Notes: generated by a model from the letters alone, not told the origin. A DNA stretch of 64,000 nucleotides from Heterocephalus glaber (GCF_000247695.1 NW_004624849.1:2798589-2862588), one strand, 5' to 3'; numbered from the stretch's first letter, positions 48,079 through 59,494 are shown. Program-made: numbers and translations.

Positions 48079-48239
48079 AATACTATGGTAAGATCAGTAC
48101 AACTTTATTTTCTTAATTTCTTTAACCTTTTCTCCTAAGGGCTCAGAGGTCATCATTTCTAGGTCATATGTCTCCCAAACTCATAATAGACCAGCTATTG
48201 CTGATAAGAGTTTAAAATTGCACACAGAAAAGCATTTAT

Positions 48240-48378
48240 CAGCATGCCCAAGGCCCTGGATTTGACCCCCAGCACCAAAAAATAAGTAAATAGGCCAGGG
48301 ATTTAGCTCAGCATTATGGGCGCCTGCCTGGCAAGTGCGAGGTTCTGAGTTCAACCCCTGGTACCAAAAACAAACCCA
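48240..48378 (+). mobile_element. Old ID 3' piece followed by a young ID-like SINE
   Basis: An old ID 3' end (CAGCATGCCCAAGGCCCTGG ... CCCAGCACC) at about 48240-48280 is followed by a young copy at 48293-48378 (GGCCAGGGATTTAGCTCAGC ... GTTCAACCCCTGGTACC). AAGTAAATA on both sides of the young copy is its target duplication, so it entered the old element's A-rich tail. Confidence 0.87.
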
Positions 48379-49008
48379 AAAAAAGTAAATAAAATAAAAT
48401 CACACATATAAAAACAATGGACAGCAAAGCATGGTGAAAATATGAGTGATCCCTGAGCTCCTATTTCAGCCCCCATGGAGCTAAGATCCTCAGATCACTT
48501 CACCTCTCACTCCAAGTTCCAAAGCTACAGAAAGAGAGAGAGAAAGGAAAGGGAAGAGGAGGCAATCTTTAAGAGCTATTTCACATATAAAATTCAGTGA
48601 TTCCTTGTTTTTTTTGACAAATTGGTCTAAATATTCTTTAATATCAGGAAGAGTGCACTTTTGCCAATTGTAAATTTTAAATTATTTGGGTTACAGTTTC
48701 TCATTTCATTTGACATCTGCCTCATGAATTCCCTCCTTTTTGTCCTCTGGTGTGCTTATGGAACCAGGAAGATGGTTACAAAGAGCTAGACTAAGAATTT
48801 GCCTCAGGGTAAAATCTAATGGTGAGTTTAAAGGTAGTTGTCTGCCTAGTTGTAGCATGATTTATTTGAAACATCCTTCCTTTGGTATTCAACTTAAACA
48901 TTTAACTGGGGAGACAGACAGACACAACAGCTACAGACATTTGAGCAAGAAAAATCAGAAGACAGCCAAGACACACAGAGAAGCCCCATTCTTCCCTCTC
49001 ACTATCAT

Positions 49009-49068
49009 GGAACCAGGGCCTAGTGCAGGTTAAGCAAGTGCTCTACCACTGAGCTATGTCCCCAGCCC
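49009..49068 (-). mobile_element. Old ID SINE
   Basis: Reverse-oriented: ATGGAACCAGGGCCTAGTGC, 'TAAGCAAGTGCTCTACCAC', GAGCTATGTCCCCAGCCCCC. A classic ID consensus with the 3' end trimmed. Confidence 0.78.
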
Positions 49069-49499
49069 CCTCCTGTTTGTTTTTAATGATAATCAATCTA
49101 TTTCCTTGGTTTACAAAAACCAAGAATAGTAGGAGAGGGTTAATTAAACTTGTTATCTCACAAGCCTAAATTAATAACTTCTCATGACTCTTATCTCTCC
49201 TCTTTGAAGAAGCCCATATTATGCAGTCAATAGCAATCAACTGACTAAAAAAGAAGATATAATAGCATTTGGCATCAATTTATATTGCAAATGAAGCACA
49301 CAGGCCAGCCAATCTAGAGTATTTTCTTTAAAACATTACCACTGTCATAACATGCAACACTAGGACTTGGGGGTAAAGGTTCTATGAAATGGTAGATATT
49401 TTCCAGTTTAAACACTTGATATACCATGCATTTTTTTAGGCCTGGAAGAGAGAATGTAACAATGGAGGAATGATCTGCTACCCTTTAAACCTACACTGG

Positions 49500-49930
49500 G
49501 ATCCATCATTCACTCAACACATTTATTAACTTCCCACTTTGTTTATTAGGCACTATGCTAGCTATGGACACATCAGTAAACCAAACAGCCTAAGTCCTGG
49601 CCTCATGAAGGAAGACCTCAAGAAATACAATAATTAATAATTAATTGGGCCAAGTAGATAGTATATTAAAAGATAATTCTTACTATGGGATAAAGAGCAG
49701 GACAAAGGGGAAGGAAGAATAAGGAGGTTTGGGGGTATCTGCAGTTTTAAAGGGGAGGATATTGAGTAGGCCTATGAAAAGCTGACTTTCAAGAAAAATC
49801 TTTGACAAAGGGAAAGATTCATTTGGACGTGTAAGGGAAGAGCATTCCAGGCAAAGGGATCATATGAGAACCTTCTGTGTGCCAGGCATACTGGGCTAAG
49901 TATTGCAGGAACATGGGGGAATGAGAAGTA
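49500..49930 (+). repeat. Ancient mammalian interspersed repeat
   Basis: CATTCACTCAACACATTTAT, 'TTAGGCACTATGCTAGC', 'CTGGCCTCATGAAGGAAG' and GGGAAGAGCATTCCAGGCAA are in the order of a common old mammalian repeat, the same kind as at 5200 and 18690. Family not named. Confidence 0.55.
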
Positions 49931-52685
49931 GTTCCTACCCCCAGGGAGCAGACAGGTTAGAAACTAGATTCACGCTTGTAAGTAAATGCAGTGAAGCACT
50001 ATGGTCAGATATAAATAATACAAGCAAAGTAAAAATATGAGAAATTCCCATAGCAAGAATAGAGCCAGAATAAGTGATGCAAGAACTCCTGCCGGGAAAT
50101 CTTCCCTTGGCCTCTGCTCTGAACTGATTTCTCCCTCAGAAGTCTGCCTCATACTGAGACCCCTTGTACCCCCAGTGCCGTGTTTGGACTTTCGATACTG
50201 GGGGTGGTGGGGGTAAGGCTTCAGGCTTCCTCTGGGCCACACCATCACACTAGTTAGTCTGAAGGTCAGTGCTCTCATCTTCCCCAGCAGAGAACAAACT
50301 TTAGCCCTCTAGGAGAATGTACTCTCTGTTTCTCCTACTACCAGTCCCATGCATTTTGAGGAGAGGATTCTCAGGTGTCCCACTGTGTGCCCATTATAGA
50401 TCCTAACATCCTAGGTGAAGGGTGATTTTTCAGGCTTCTCTCAAGACTATTCTTTCAGACTGTTGCTTTTCATTCTTGCCTCTTTTGACAGTGATAGCAG
50501 AATCCCCTCCCGAAGCATTCTTTACTTCATGCTGTCTTACAAGTAGGTAGAATTTTTTAATCCCTTTTTTATGGTTGAGGAGGAGGAGGTAAATGTTGAG
50601 AAGTTGAATAATCTACCCCAAATCACATGAACGTTGGAGCCTGTACTTTCCCTACTGCACCAAGCTACATGTCCATCAAGATTCTTGCCTCTCCTCCATT
50701 GCTTTCTAACCAAGATATTGGTTACAAGGTACAACATCTTTCGGGCTCACTCTTAGAACTGGCATGTTGTTAGTGCAGTAGCTTTCTCCCAGGCCACAAG
50801 ACGGGGACATCCTGAAGGCCGCTGCCAAGATCCTCTTTCTCTCCACAGTTCTTTCTACTCAAGAACCTTCTTTGTTTCCTGTTACTTTCTATGTTAAATC
50901 TCCTTCCTTAGTTTAGCATCCTGAGTTTTCCTTTATTGGCTACTTTCTCATCTCTCCAAGAGACCTTGTTTTCAGCCTTTGGTGTTCTGACTTAGATGCT
51001 GCCACCACCCACATAGGATTTAGTAGCATTAGAGACCTGGCCTGCTCAACGGCCTTGCTAGCACTCCTCTTTGCCAGTGGTACTGCAGGACTCTTGTAGA
51101 TGAACCCATTTTAGGTGACTCTTCACAGGTTGTGTCCCAGAGTGTCATTATTGCTTTGTATTTACTAATGGTAGTGGCCCCTAAGTACTTATTTGTGAAT
51201 TTTCCAACCTAAATTGTAAGCGCTTTGAAAGCATAAACTAAATCTTATAATTCCATAAGTACTTAAAAAGAGTAAATTCTTGTTAATGCTAATTGGCTAG
51301 CATCAATTTCATTTTTTACTTACTGAGTTTACAAATTCTTAATACTCTCACATTTTTCACTCTCATCTGCACAAACATAAAATTCTAATAATCAGAAAAT
51401 AAAGTTTAAGCCCCACAGCACACAGCATTTTTGAGTTGCACTTTAAAACTCACTTCTTAATCCATTTCAGGGTTTCCAATTGTTCACAGCTAATTCTTCT
51501 TACTAAGGGTGTATTACACTTCCTCAGCATTGAATGATATGGAAAGAATAGCCTTTCTTTCCTGCATAACTGACTTTACTTTTGTTCATAGGTTAAAATC
51601 AGCCCTTCCATTTCACTGCAGTGTTATATTGGTGGCATTTTTTTATTTAGGGGGGAAAAGCTTTCTTCCACATGAACTTTTGTTACAAATCAGTTTATTG
51701 GGGCAAATCAATGGGCAAGACCTATGAAAGGGTGTGGATTATCTGGTTGGTCCTTTGTGTGGCAAAAGGCTTAGATGCTGCTTAGTACTTGGCTCATTCT
51801 TCATCATGTAAAGAAGTGTTTTTTTGAAGGATCAACACCTGACTGAGCCCTGCCTTTTTCATGGTAATGTTTTCACCTGAGTTACTTCTTATGGTACTAA
51901 GAATTAGTTAACTAACCTTGGAACAATGTTTATCATAATCCGATTGGCAGATAGTCATTTTATTTAGGCCTTTTCTTTATAGTGTCAGGACTAGCAGCTC
52001 TGAGTGTGCTGGGAGCAATTTTTTTTTGCCTCAAATGGGTTATTGCTCCACTTTTTTTCATTCCATCAAGGGACATATTTGGGCACTGTGGATTTAAGAC
52101 CAGTAGCCACACATTAACAAGATGGATTTTTCCCTCTTGGGTTCAATTTGTTTCTTTGTAAAGCTGCACCCCCATTTCATGCTGCTGGCAGCTTTTTCCT
52201 TGACAAAAAATCTAGTGTGGTTTACATTAATATTCAGAACTGGATTTTTCATGAGAAAGCTTCCGTATGAGCATTACCACTAATTAATATACAAAATGAT
52301 CCAGCACAATTTAATTATTCAGTAATTTTTTTTCAGTGTTTTCTTCAAGTTGATGCTTTACAAGTCAAGGCCTGAACTTGTCTGGGTCATGGCCTCTTTG
52401 CAGTGTTTGTAGTCTTGTTAAACAAGAAGAAAAGCAAAACATAAATTAGCATCTCCATTATAAGTTGCTGTGCATTTCCCAATCTGTCAACACTTTGAAG
52501 AGTCTAGTCATTGTTAAACTATAAGAGAAGGTAGTTTTAAAGTCCAGCTTTCTATAATGAGCAAGGGCCTTCTTGCCCAGTGCCATTCATCTAGAGCCAA
52601 TATCCTCCATGAGAGAAGAGTAAGTTGAAGGAGTTTGAATGATATAGGATGTGGGACATTAAAAACCTAAGAGTAAAGATAAGTA

Positions 52686-52800
52686 ACAGCCAGCCACCTT
52701 TAATTGTAATGAGCCAGAAGGTGGGAACAGAAGAATCCCTGATCCCAGGAGTTCAGGGTCAGCCTGGGCAACATAGAGAGATTCTGTCTCAAAAATTATA
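52686..52800 (+). mobile_element. B1-like SINE, diverged
   Basis: 'GAGCCAGAAGGTGGGAAC', 'CCCAGGAGTTCAGGGTCAG', CCTGGGCAACATAGAGAGAT, 'TCTGTCTCAAAAATTAT' fit a decayed 7SL-derived monomer. Its first part is barely recognisable. Confidence 0.6.
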
Positions 52801-52918
52801 ATAATAATGATGATTGTAATGAGAGTGTTCCAGCGTGTGTGGCCTTTGGCATTGATTAGCCTTCGGGGATATGTTCTCACGTTTACCATTAGAATTTCAT
52901 GTTTAAAAAAATACTTTT

Positions 52919-53090
52919 TTGGGGGGGTACCGGGGATCCAACTCGGGTCCTTGCGCTTGCACACCAGGCAGTGAAACCACTGAGCTAAATCCCCGGCCCA
53001 TATACATAGCTTTTTTTTTGGTACCGGGGATCGAACTCAGGTCCTTGCGCTTGCACAGCAGGCGACAAAACCACTGAGCTAAATCCCAGC
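52919..53090 (-). mobile_element. Two ID-like SINEs within one outer TSD
   Basis: Reverse copies lie at 52919-52999 and 53011-53090, both of the GCACA-CAGG variant. AAAAAAATACTTTT (about 52905-52918) and AAAAAACTACTTTT (about 53092-53105) enclose the pair, and ATATACATAGC lies between them. The second entered next to the first, or the pair moved as a unit. Confidence 0.9.
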
Positions 53091-53104
53091 TAAAAAACTA
53101 CTTT

Positions 53105-53355
53105 TGATGTTGGGTATGGTGGTACATGCCTAAAGTACCAGCACCTTGGGAAGCAAGAGGATTGTAAGTTCAAGCCCAGTCTAGGCAACTTAGCAAGACC
53201 TTGCCTCAGAATAAAACATGAATATGTGTATGTACCAATTCTCCATACTGCATGTATTATTACATATCACAAACATATACTAATAAAAAAAACAGTAAGA
53301 TATTTTAAAAGGGCCAGAGATGTACCTCAGTGTGAAGACCCTGGATCAGTCCCCA
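53105..53355 (+). mobile_element. B1 SINE and decayed ID
   Basis: A B1-like copy at 53105-53222 (TGTTGGGTATGGTGGTACAT ... 'GACCTTGCCTCAGAATAAAA') is followed at about 53308-53355 by a decayed ID (GGGCCAGAGATGTACCTCAG ... CAGTCCCCAGTACTGCC). A CA microsatellite lies at about 53362-53393. Confidence 0.72.
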
Positions 53356-54269
53356 GTACTGCCACACACACACACATACACACACACTCACAAAACCTCT
53401 TGAATATAAAAGCATCGTTTTTGTTGCAGTAAAAAATGTATGTATCTTTTCATGTTTGTAATTACGTCAACATCTCAGCTTTTATTTTGTTATTTTGGCT
53501 TTGAACTTATGTGTCTCTGTCCCTTCTGGTTTAGAATATCCTTCTCCTTCCTCTTCCTCATTGACCTGCTCATTTCTTAAGATTTAATTCAGATCTTGTC
53601 TCTTCCAGAGAAAGCAGCTTTCTTTGCTACATGTTTCTTCTCTCTGCCTGACATCCTTGTACATAAAACCTCTCCCTTTCTATATTACATTGTGACTTTC
53701 TTGTTTGTATCTTACTTTATGTGAGGTTATTCTGTATTCATCTTGGAACTTAGTAAATGTCTGCTGATAAGCACTTCATTTTTAGCTGGTTTATTGAATA
53801 GTAATAATGCTTACCCTTTAATCTGTATATGTCCAGGCATACTCACATCTCAGTTACCTGTTATGCCAGTAGCTAATTGTACCAGAGAGTCTCAACTTTC
53901 TTATAGGACTTTGTCCTATGGTGGTGCATTGTTCATTCTTGGCACATAGGTAGACAAAAACAGTGAGTAAGATTGAGAAAAGCTAATATGCCTTATTGAC
54001 AGTTGTTGGCATAATGTTTATAGAACCCAATGGAAGTTATTTTGGCACCTGATCTTCAGTTTCTTAAAATCTTTATTTGCTAGCACATTAATATTAAGGT
54101 CCTGAATTCCTAAGATCCATGAATAAGTTTGATGATTATATTAAAGATTTATCTACAGACAGAGTGTATCATTAATCTAGTGACTGGGAATAGTTTAAAA
54201 ACCTATTCCTCTTCCAGTTTCCATGTAAACTTTTTTAAATGTGCTTTTCTTCATAAAGAGAGATGTGAT

Positions 54270-54440
54270 TTAAGTCTGGATCTGGTCTCCGTCTTGGCTC
54301 TATCATTTATTAGTTAGTTGACCTTGAACAAATCACTTACATCTGTGAGACTTAATAGCTTCATCTGTAAAATGGAATAGGCCTGATATTTAATTCTTAC
54401 AATTATAGAGATTAAATGAGAGACTGACCTGAACAGGTAC
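54270..54440 (-). repeat. MIR, antisense
   Basis: TTGACCTTGAACAAATCACT, 'TTCATCTGTAAAATGGAAT' and 'ATAGAGATTAAATGAGA' are standard antisense MIR landmarks. Confidence 0.8.
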
Positions 54441-54889
54441 CATACTTCAAATAGGATTAAGTCAAAGTCTTTATATTAAACAGTGAGATATTTGGACCCC
54501 TGATTTAATCATCTCCCAGTGTGCTGGCATATTGGCTTTATAGCCCTCAGGATGAAGATTGGAAGAATCTTCTCTGGGAAGAATTTATACATACTGATCT
54601 TTGAGGAAACTTTCATAATCAGCCAAATCTTAGCTGACCTTGCCATAGTGAAACCCTCAAACAGGGCTCCCAGTCATTAGTTTAACTCTTAAGTATGAAT
54701 AGTCATCCAATCATCAGTCATCATCCACTTGAGGAAAGCTTCCATTAAGCAAATAGAGAGGAAAACTCAGAGGAAATAAAGCAGGGAACTAAAGAAAACC
54801 TTTTTTAAAATTTATAATATTCACTGAGATCTAAAATAAGATACAGTTGGTGCATTGATCTTTGAAATATAATAGGTTGTGTGGCTGGG

Positions 54890-55150
54890 GGGTATGGCTC
54901 AGGTGTAGAGCATTTGCCTAGCATGCATGGGGCCCTGAGTTGATCTCCAGCACCACAAAAAAGCAGGGAGAAAAAGAGAGCCAGATGTGGTGATGCATCC
55001 CTATAATTTCACCACTTGGGAGTGGGAGGTAAGAGGATTGCCTCAAGTTCAAGACCAGCCTGAGCTGCATAGTAAGTTCAAGGCCATCCTGAACTCACAA
55101 GACTATCTGAAACAAAACAAAACAAAACAAAACCGTATCTCAAAACAAAA
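54890..55150 (+). mobile_element. Old ID followed by B1 SINE with AAAAC tail
   Basis: An ID of the classic sequence (GTGGCTGGGGGGTATGGCTC, 'GCCTAGCATGCATGGGGC') lies at 54890-54962. A B1 at about 54980-55150 follows (GAGCCAGATGTGGTGATGCA), with internal duplication and an AAAAC-repeat tail. Confidence 0.83.
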
Positions 55151-55508
55151 ACAAAAAGCTTCTGTTCTACATAGTACTCAAAACATTAGCCGAGCAGTCA
55201 GGCAAGAGAGAGAAATAAAAAGGATTGTTATAAGAAAGGAAGAAGTCAAATTATCATTATTTGCAGGTGACATGATCCTCTATAGAAGACCCAAAGAATT
55301 CCACCAAGACTCCTTGAATTAATAAGTTAAGCAGCATAGCAGAATACAGAGTTAACACACAAAAATCAGTAGTGTTCCTGTACAGCAATAATAAACTCAC
55401 GGAAAAAGAAATTAAGGAAACAATGACATTCACAGTCACATCAAGAAAAATTAAATAACTAGGAATTAAACTAAGCAAAGAAATGAAAGACCTCTACAAC
55501 CAAAATTA

Positions 55509-55881
55509 CAGTAAGTCCTCAACTTAGGAATGAGTTTTGTTCCAGGAGAACATTCGTAAGTTGAATTCATTTGTAAGTCCAACAAGTGAGTCTTAAGCAC
55601 TTTTGTCACAGGTATACAATGTATGTTACTTTGCACTTCCTAGCAGTCCCCTCCATATCACCACTGCTTTTCCTCTTGCTTTCGGACATCCTGGGCTTTG
55701 ATTGAGCACCATACATTATTGTAATGTATAGTAAGCACACAACGGCACAACTGTGACAATATCTGGCAGACACATGAGCTACTTCCACGATTTGTTCACA
55801 TCTACCAATGTTCATAATGTGAAGTCGATGCTTATCTGTGAAAGTTTGCAGCTCAAATGTTCAGAAGTCAAAGACTTACTC
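55509..55881. mobile_element. Mariner/Tc1-type non-autonomous DNA element with TA flanks
   Basis: A 373-bp block splits the L1 ORF2 text at NYK/LEEEEDIEED. It begins CAGTAAGTCCTCAACTTAGG and its end, reverse-complemented, begins GAGTAAGTCTTTGACTTCTG; these are imperfect terminal inverted repeats. TA lies directly outside both ends (55507-55508 and 55882-55883), the hallmark target duplication of Tc1/mariner elements. No transposase is visible. Family name not assigned. Confidence 0.78.
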
Positions 55882-56213
55882 TACTCTGGAAGAAGAAGAG
55901 GACATTGAAGAGGACATCAGAAAATGGAAAGATGGCCCCTGTTTCTGGACAGGCAGAACCAATATTGTCAAAATAGGCATATTTCCAAAATTGATACACA
56001 GATTTAATGCAAGCACAATCAAAATACAATAGCATTTCTCATAGACCCAGTAGCATTCTTCACAGTGAAAACAATTTTACCATTCAAATGGAACCAGAAG
56101 AGACCCAGAATTGCAAAAGCAACCCTGGGCAACAAGAGCAAAGGAGGAGACATTACAATACCTGACCTCAAGTTATACTGCAAAGCAACAGTGATAAAAA
56201 CAGTGTGGAGCCA

Positions 56214-56362
56214 GTTGTGGTGACACATGCTTATAATCCGAGCACTTGGGAGGCTGAGCCAAGAGGATCGCTGCAAGTTCAAGAAGAGCCTTTGGTACAT
56301 AGTGAGTTCAAGGCCGGCTGAACTACATACTGAGACCCTGTTGCAAAACAAAAACAAAAACA
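56214..56362 (+). mobile_element. B1 SINE inside L1
   Basis: A forward B1 (GAGCCAGTTGTGGTGACACA, 'GGGAGGCTGAGCCAAGAGG') with internal duplication and AAAAAC tail. The L1 reading resumes after it at CAGGTGGATCAGTGGAACAC. Confidence 0.9.
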
Positions 56363-57061
56363 TGGTTCTGTCACAAAAACAGGTGGATCAGTGGAACACA
56401 ATAAAGGATAGAGAAACATCCCTAGACACATTCAGCTATTTGATCTTCTACAAAGGATCCAAAAACATATGTTGGAGAAAAGATAGCCTCTTTAACAAAT
56501 GGTGTAGGAAAAACCGCCTGTCTACATGCAGAAGGTTGAAGCTGGACCTATATCCCTCACCATGTACTAAACTAAAATCAAAATAGATCAAAGATCTAAA
56601 CATTAAGGCAGAAACAATACAAAAATTACGATAAAATAGGTAGAAAAACACTTGAAGTCATAGGTGTAGGCAAAGTCTCTGAACAGAACTCCAGTTGCAC
56701 AAGAAATAACAGCAAGATTCAACAAATTAGGTTATATCAAATTAAGCTTCTTTACATCAAAGGAAATAATGATCCAAGTGAAGAGATAGCCTACAGAATA
56801 GGAAAATTTTTTTTGCCAGCTATTCCTCAGAGAACTAATATCTAGAATATGTTAACTCAAAAAGATTAGACTACCCAAAATAGAAGACCCAATCAAAAAA
56901 TGGGCAGGTGAAATGAATAGACGCTTCTCAGAAGTAGTACAAATGGCCATTAAACATGAAAATATGTTCAACATCTCTGGCCATTAGAAAAATGCAAATT
57001 AAAACAACACTACGATTTCATCTTACACCAGAAAAATGGCAGTCATCAAGAAATTAAATAG

Positions 57062-57195
57062 CTACATGTTGGGAGGCTGAGGCAGGAGGATTGCTGCAAG
57101 TTCGAGGACAGCCTGGCCTACATAGGAATTTAAGACCAGCCTGAACTACTTAGCAAGGCTCTGTCTCAAAAAAGAAAGAAAAAGAAAAAAAGAAG
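57062..57195 (+). mobile_element. B1 SINE inside L1, 5'-truncated
   Basis: It starts inside the B1 (TTGGGAGGCTGAGGCAGGAG) and has the internal duplication (CAGCCTGGCCTACATAGG and CAGCCTGAACTACTTAGC) and an A-rich tail. L1 text resumes at GTGCTGGCGTGGCTATGG. Confidence 0.9.
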
Positions 57196-58059
57196 TGCTG
57201 GCGTGGCTATGGTGAAAAGGGAACCCTTCTACAGTGTTGGTGAAAAATCAGTGTGGTGATTTCTCAAAGAACTAATATTAGAAATTTCATTTGACCCAAC
57301 TATCTTTCCAAAAGAGCTAAAGACATCATATTACAGCAATACATGCATACCAATGTTTATAGCAGCACAATTCATAATATCTCCATCAACCGATGAATGG
57401 ATAAAGAAAATGTGGTATCCCCAAAGGAAAACTACTTGACTATAAAGAAGGATAAGTTTGAGACATTTGTAGAAAAATGGATATACCTGGAAAATGCAAT
57501 ATTAAGTGAAATAAATAGACACAGAAGACAAGCTTAAATATCCTGTGGTATCTCTCATTTGAGTAAGGCAAAGTGTAAATAAAGAGCAAAAGATTGATAA
57601 AAGAAAACAGGGAGATAGATCTTTTGTAAACAGGAAGGGGTCCCAGAGACCAAAGGGGAGGGGAGGAGGGAGAAGAAGGAGAAGTAAAAAGATTTAAGAT
57701 GTGTCATGTACATGTATCAAATACTCACAGTGAATGTAAACATTGTATGTCATAAATACAAACTAATAGTAATAGTAATAATAATGAAAATGGGGAAAGG
57801 GGATCTAGAGATGGAGCGAGGGAGAGCATGGGGAGGTGGGGGGGAATAAAAAAGAATCAAGATATGTTATGTACATGTACCTACTCCATAAGATGAATGT
57901 AAACTTCATGTATTACAAAAATGTATTGATAAAATTTTGAAAGAGAAAAAGAAATAGGCAGTTAAAAAGGAAAACATTCAAAAAAACAAAGAGCATTTAG
58001 GAATAAGAAATGATTTAATATGAAAGCAATAAGAAAGTTGATACTAATCCCCAAACTAT

Positions 58060-58087
58060 GTGCTCGCTTCAGCAGCACATATACTAA
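58060..58087 (+). pseudogene. 3'-truncated U6 snRNA fragment
   Basis: Twenty-eight bases match the 5' end of mammalian U6 snRNA, from GTGCTCGCTTC through CAGCACATATACTAA, with one change (CTTCAGC where U6 has CTTCGGC). The rest of U6 is absent. ATACTAATCCCCAAA (58041-58055) and ATACTAACCCCAAA (58081-58094) bracket it like a target duplication. It has no 3' half and no pol III terminator, so it is not a functional gene. Confidence 0.8.
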
Positions 58088-58290
58088 CCCCAAAAGTACT
58101 AGAAACACAAGTAAAAAACTAGCAGTAAATAAAATTAGATTAGTTTTAGAGGGTTAGAATCCAATTGCTGGAGGATCACAGTGGGGAAGTGGCATGAGGG
58201 GAGCCCCAGGAAAATAATTTCAAATTATCCAAGAAATCTCAAATTATCCAAGATATTTCCTAGTACTGAATGATTGGAATTTCCAGTTTA

Positions 58291-58374
58291 TTCTTTTTTT
58301 TTTTGGTACTGGGGATCAAACTGACAACCTTGAGCTCGTGAGGCAGGCAGCAGCACCACTAAATCCCCAGCCCC
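58291..58374 (-). mobile_element. ID-like SINE with 16-bp TSD
   Basis: A reverse-oriented copy (GGTACTGGGGATCAAAC ... CACTAAATCCCCAGCCCC) that has lost GAGCT next to the A box. TGGAATTTCCAGTTTA before and TGGAATTCCCAGTTTA after form the duplication. Confidence 0.93.
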
Positions 58375-58399
58375 TGGAATTCCCAGTTTAGAAAGGACT

Positions 58400-58515
58400 C
58401 ATCCCCAGGCATGGTATAATCCCAGCACTTGGGGGGCTGAGGCAGGAAGATTGCTGTGAGTTTGAGGCAAGCCTCAACTACATAAATGAAACCCTGTCTC
58501 AAAAAATGCCCCCCA
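58400..58515 (+). mobile_element. B1 SINE, shortened
   Basis: CCCCAGGCATGGTATAATCC, 'GGGGGGCTGAGGCAGGAAG', 'GAGGCAAGCCTCAACTACA' and 'GAAACCCTGTCTCAAAA' in order. It has a small deletion in the first part and lacks the internal duplication. Confidence 0.83.
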
Positions 58516-59149
58516 AAAGGACTTACTTAGTGCCAGCAAAATGAGTAAGAAAGACCCATTTCAAGGTACATAATTTTCAAGTTACAAAACATAGAGATAA
58601 AGGATTCTCAAACTTATCCTAGAACAAAAAGCAAACAAGTTAGAGTCAGAGATTAGATGGCACATCTTCTAGCCAGCAGCACTGAAAATTAAAAGACAAT
58701 AAAGACAAAATTAAAAGCAATGCTTTCAAAAGTATGAGAAGAAAGTTCTGACCTTATTCTGTGTACCTAATCAAACTACTACATACAAGATAGTGGATAC
58801 AGTATTAAGGATAGAGTAAAAGCATTCCAAGACATGTAAGATCTTTAAAATCTTGCTTCTTGTGCACCCTTTCTGAGGAAGCTTTTAGGTGTATGCATTC
58901 AGAAAAGAAAAGAAATAAATGAAAAAGAAGGCAGGATTACCAGGGATCTGACATTGTTAAGGAGGGAGGTTTGTATAGCAGGCCTAGGAAGTGGTCAGCT
59001 CAAACTGTGAGGACAGAAGCCCCAGGAAAAACCCAAACAGCAAATTACCTAATGTATTTGAATATATTGAAAGGAATTTCATGGTTGTGTTTTTGGGGGA
59101 TGAACAAAGTGGGAAAAGGCAATTATTAACTATTAAAAAATAAAATGTT

Positions 59150-59252
59150 GGGGCTGGGGATTTGGCTCAGTGGTTCCGCCCCCTCCCTTGCAAGCACAAG
59201 GACCAGAGTTCAATCCCCGGTGCCAAAAAAACCAAACGAACAAAAAAATAAA
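59150..59252 (+). mobile_element. ID-like SINE with TSD
   Basis: A forward copy (GGGGCTGGGGATTTGGCTCA ... GTTCAATCCCCGGTGCC) with an A-rich, interrupted tail. ATAAAATGTTG occurs on both sides. Confidence 0.92.
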
Positions 59253-59494
59253 TAAATAAAATGTTGTCTGAGAAAGAAAATCCAGCAGTACTATACATGG
59301 CTTAGTTGTAAATCATATTCACAGAATCATAATAAATAGTGAACATAGATAGATCTAACTGAACATTGTGAAAGAACTCCACTGGAAGGATGAGGAAAAT
59401 GGTCTTACTGTGAGAGGAGTACTGCAAAAGTAGAAGTAAATCCCCATCTTCTATAATAAGAAGTCAATAAATATTTACAAAAATCTAAAAAATA

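Larger units (their letters stand above)
55158..57950 (+). mobile_element. L1 fragment, sense: ORF2 RT domain to 3' UTR, with nested insertions
   Basis: A 5'-truncated sense L1. Near 55242-55285 it reads EVKLSLFAGDMILY: the reverse-transcriptase FADD box has become FAGD, so a catalytic Asp is lost. ORF2 text then continues: KRIVIRKE, GRTNIVKIGIFPKLIHRF, then SLFNKWCRKNRL, with frameshifts and stops between. It is interrupted by a mariner-like element (55509-55881), a B1 (56214-56362) and a B1 (57062-57195). The 3' end has a GAGGGG-rich UTR to about 57950. The copy cannot be active. Confidence 0.9.

Noticed and set aside
49970..50278. 102-residue minus-strand open frame
   Set aside because: It overlaps no conserved domain and ends in a hydrophobic run from AT-rich DNA. 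There is no promoter, exon structure or homology that I can see.
55838..56032. 64-residue open frame
   Set aside because: It crosses the end of the mariner-like element into L1 ORF2 sequence, so it is a chance join of two transposon parts.
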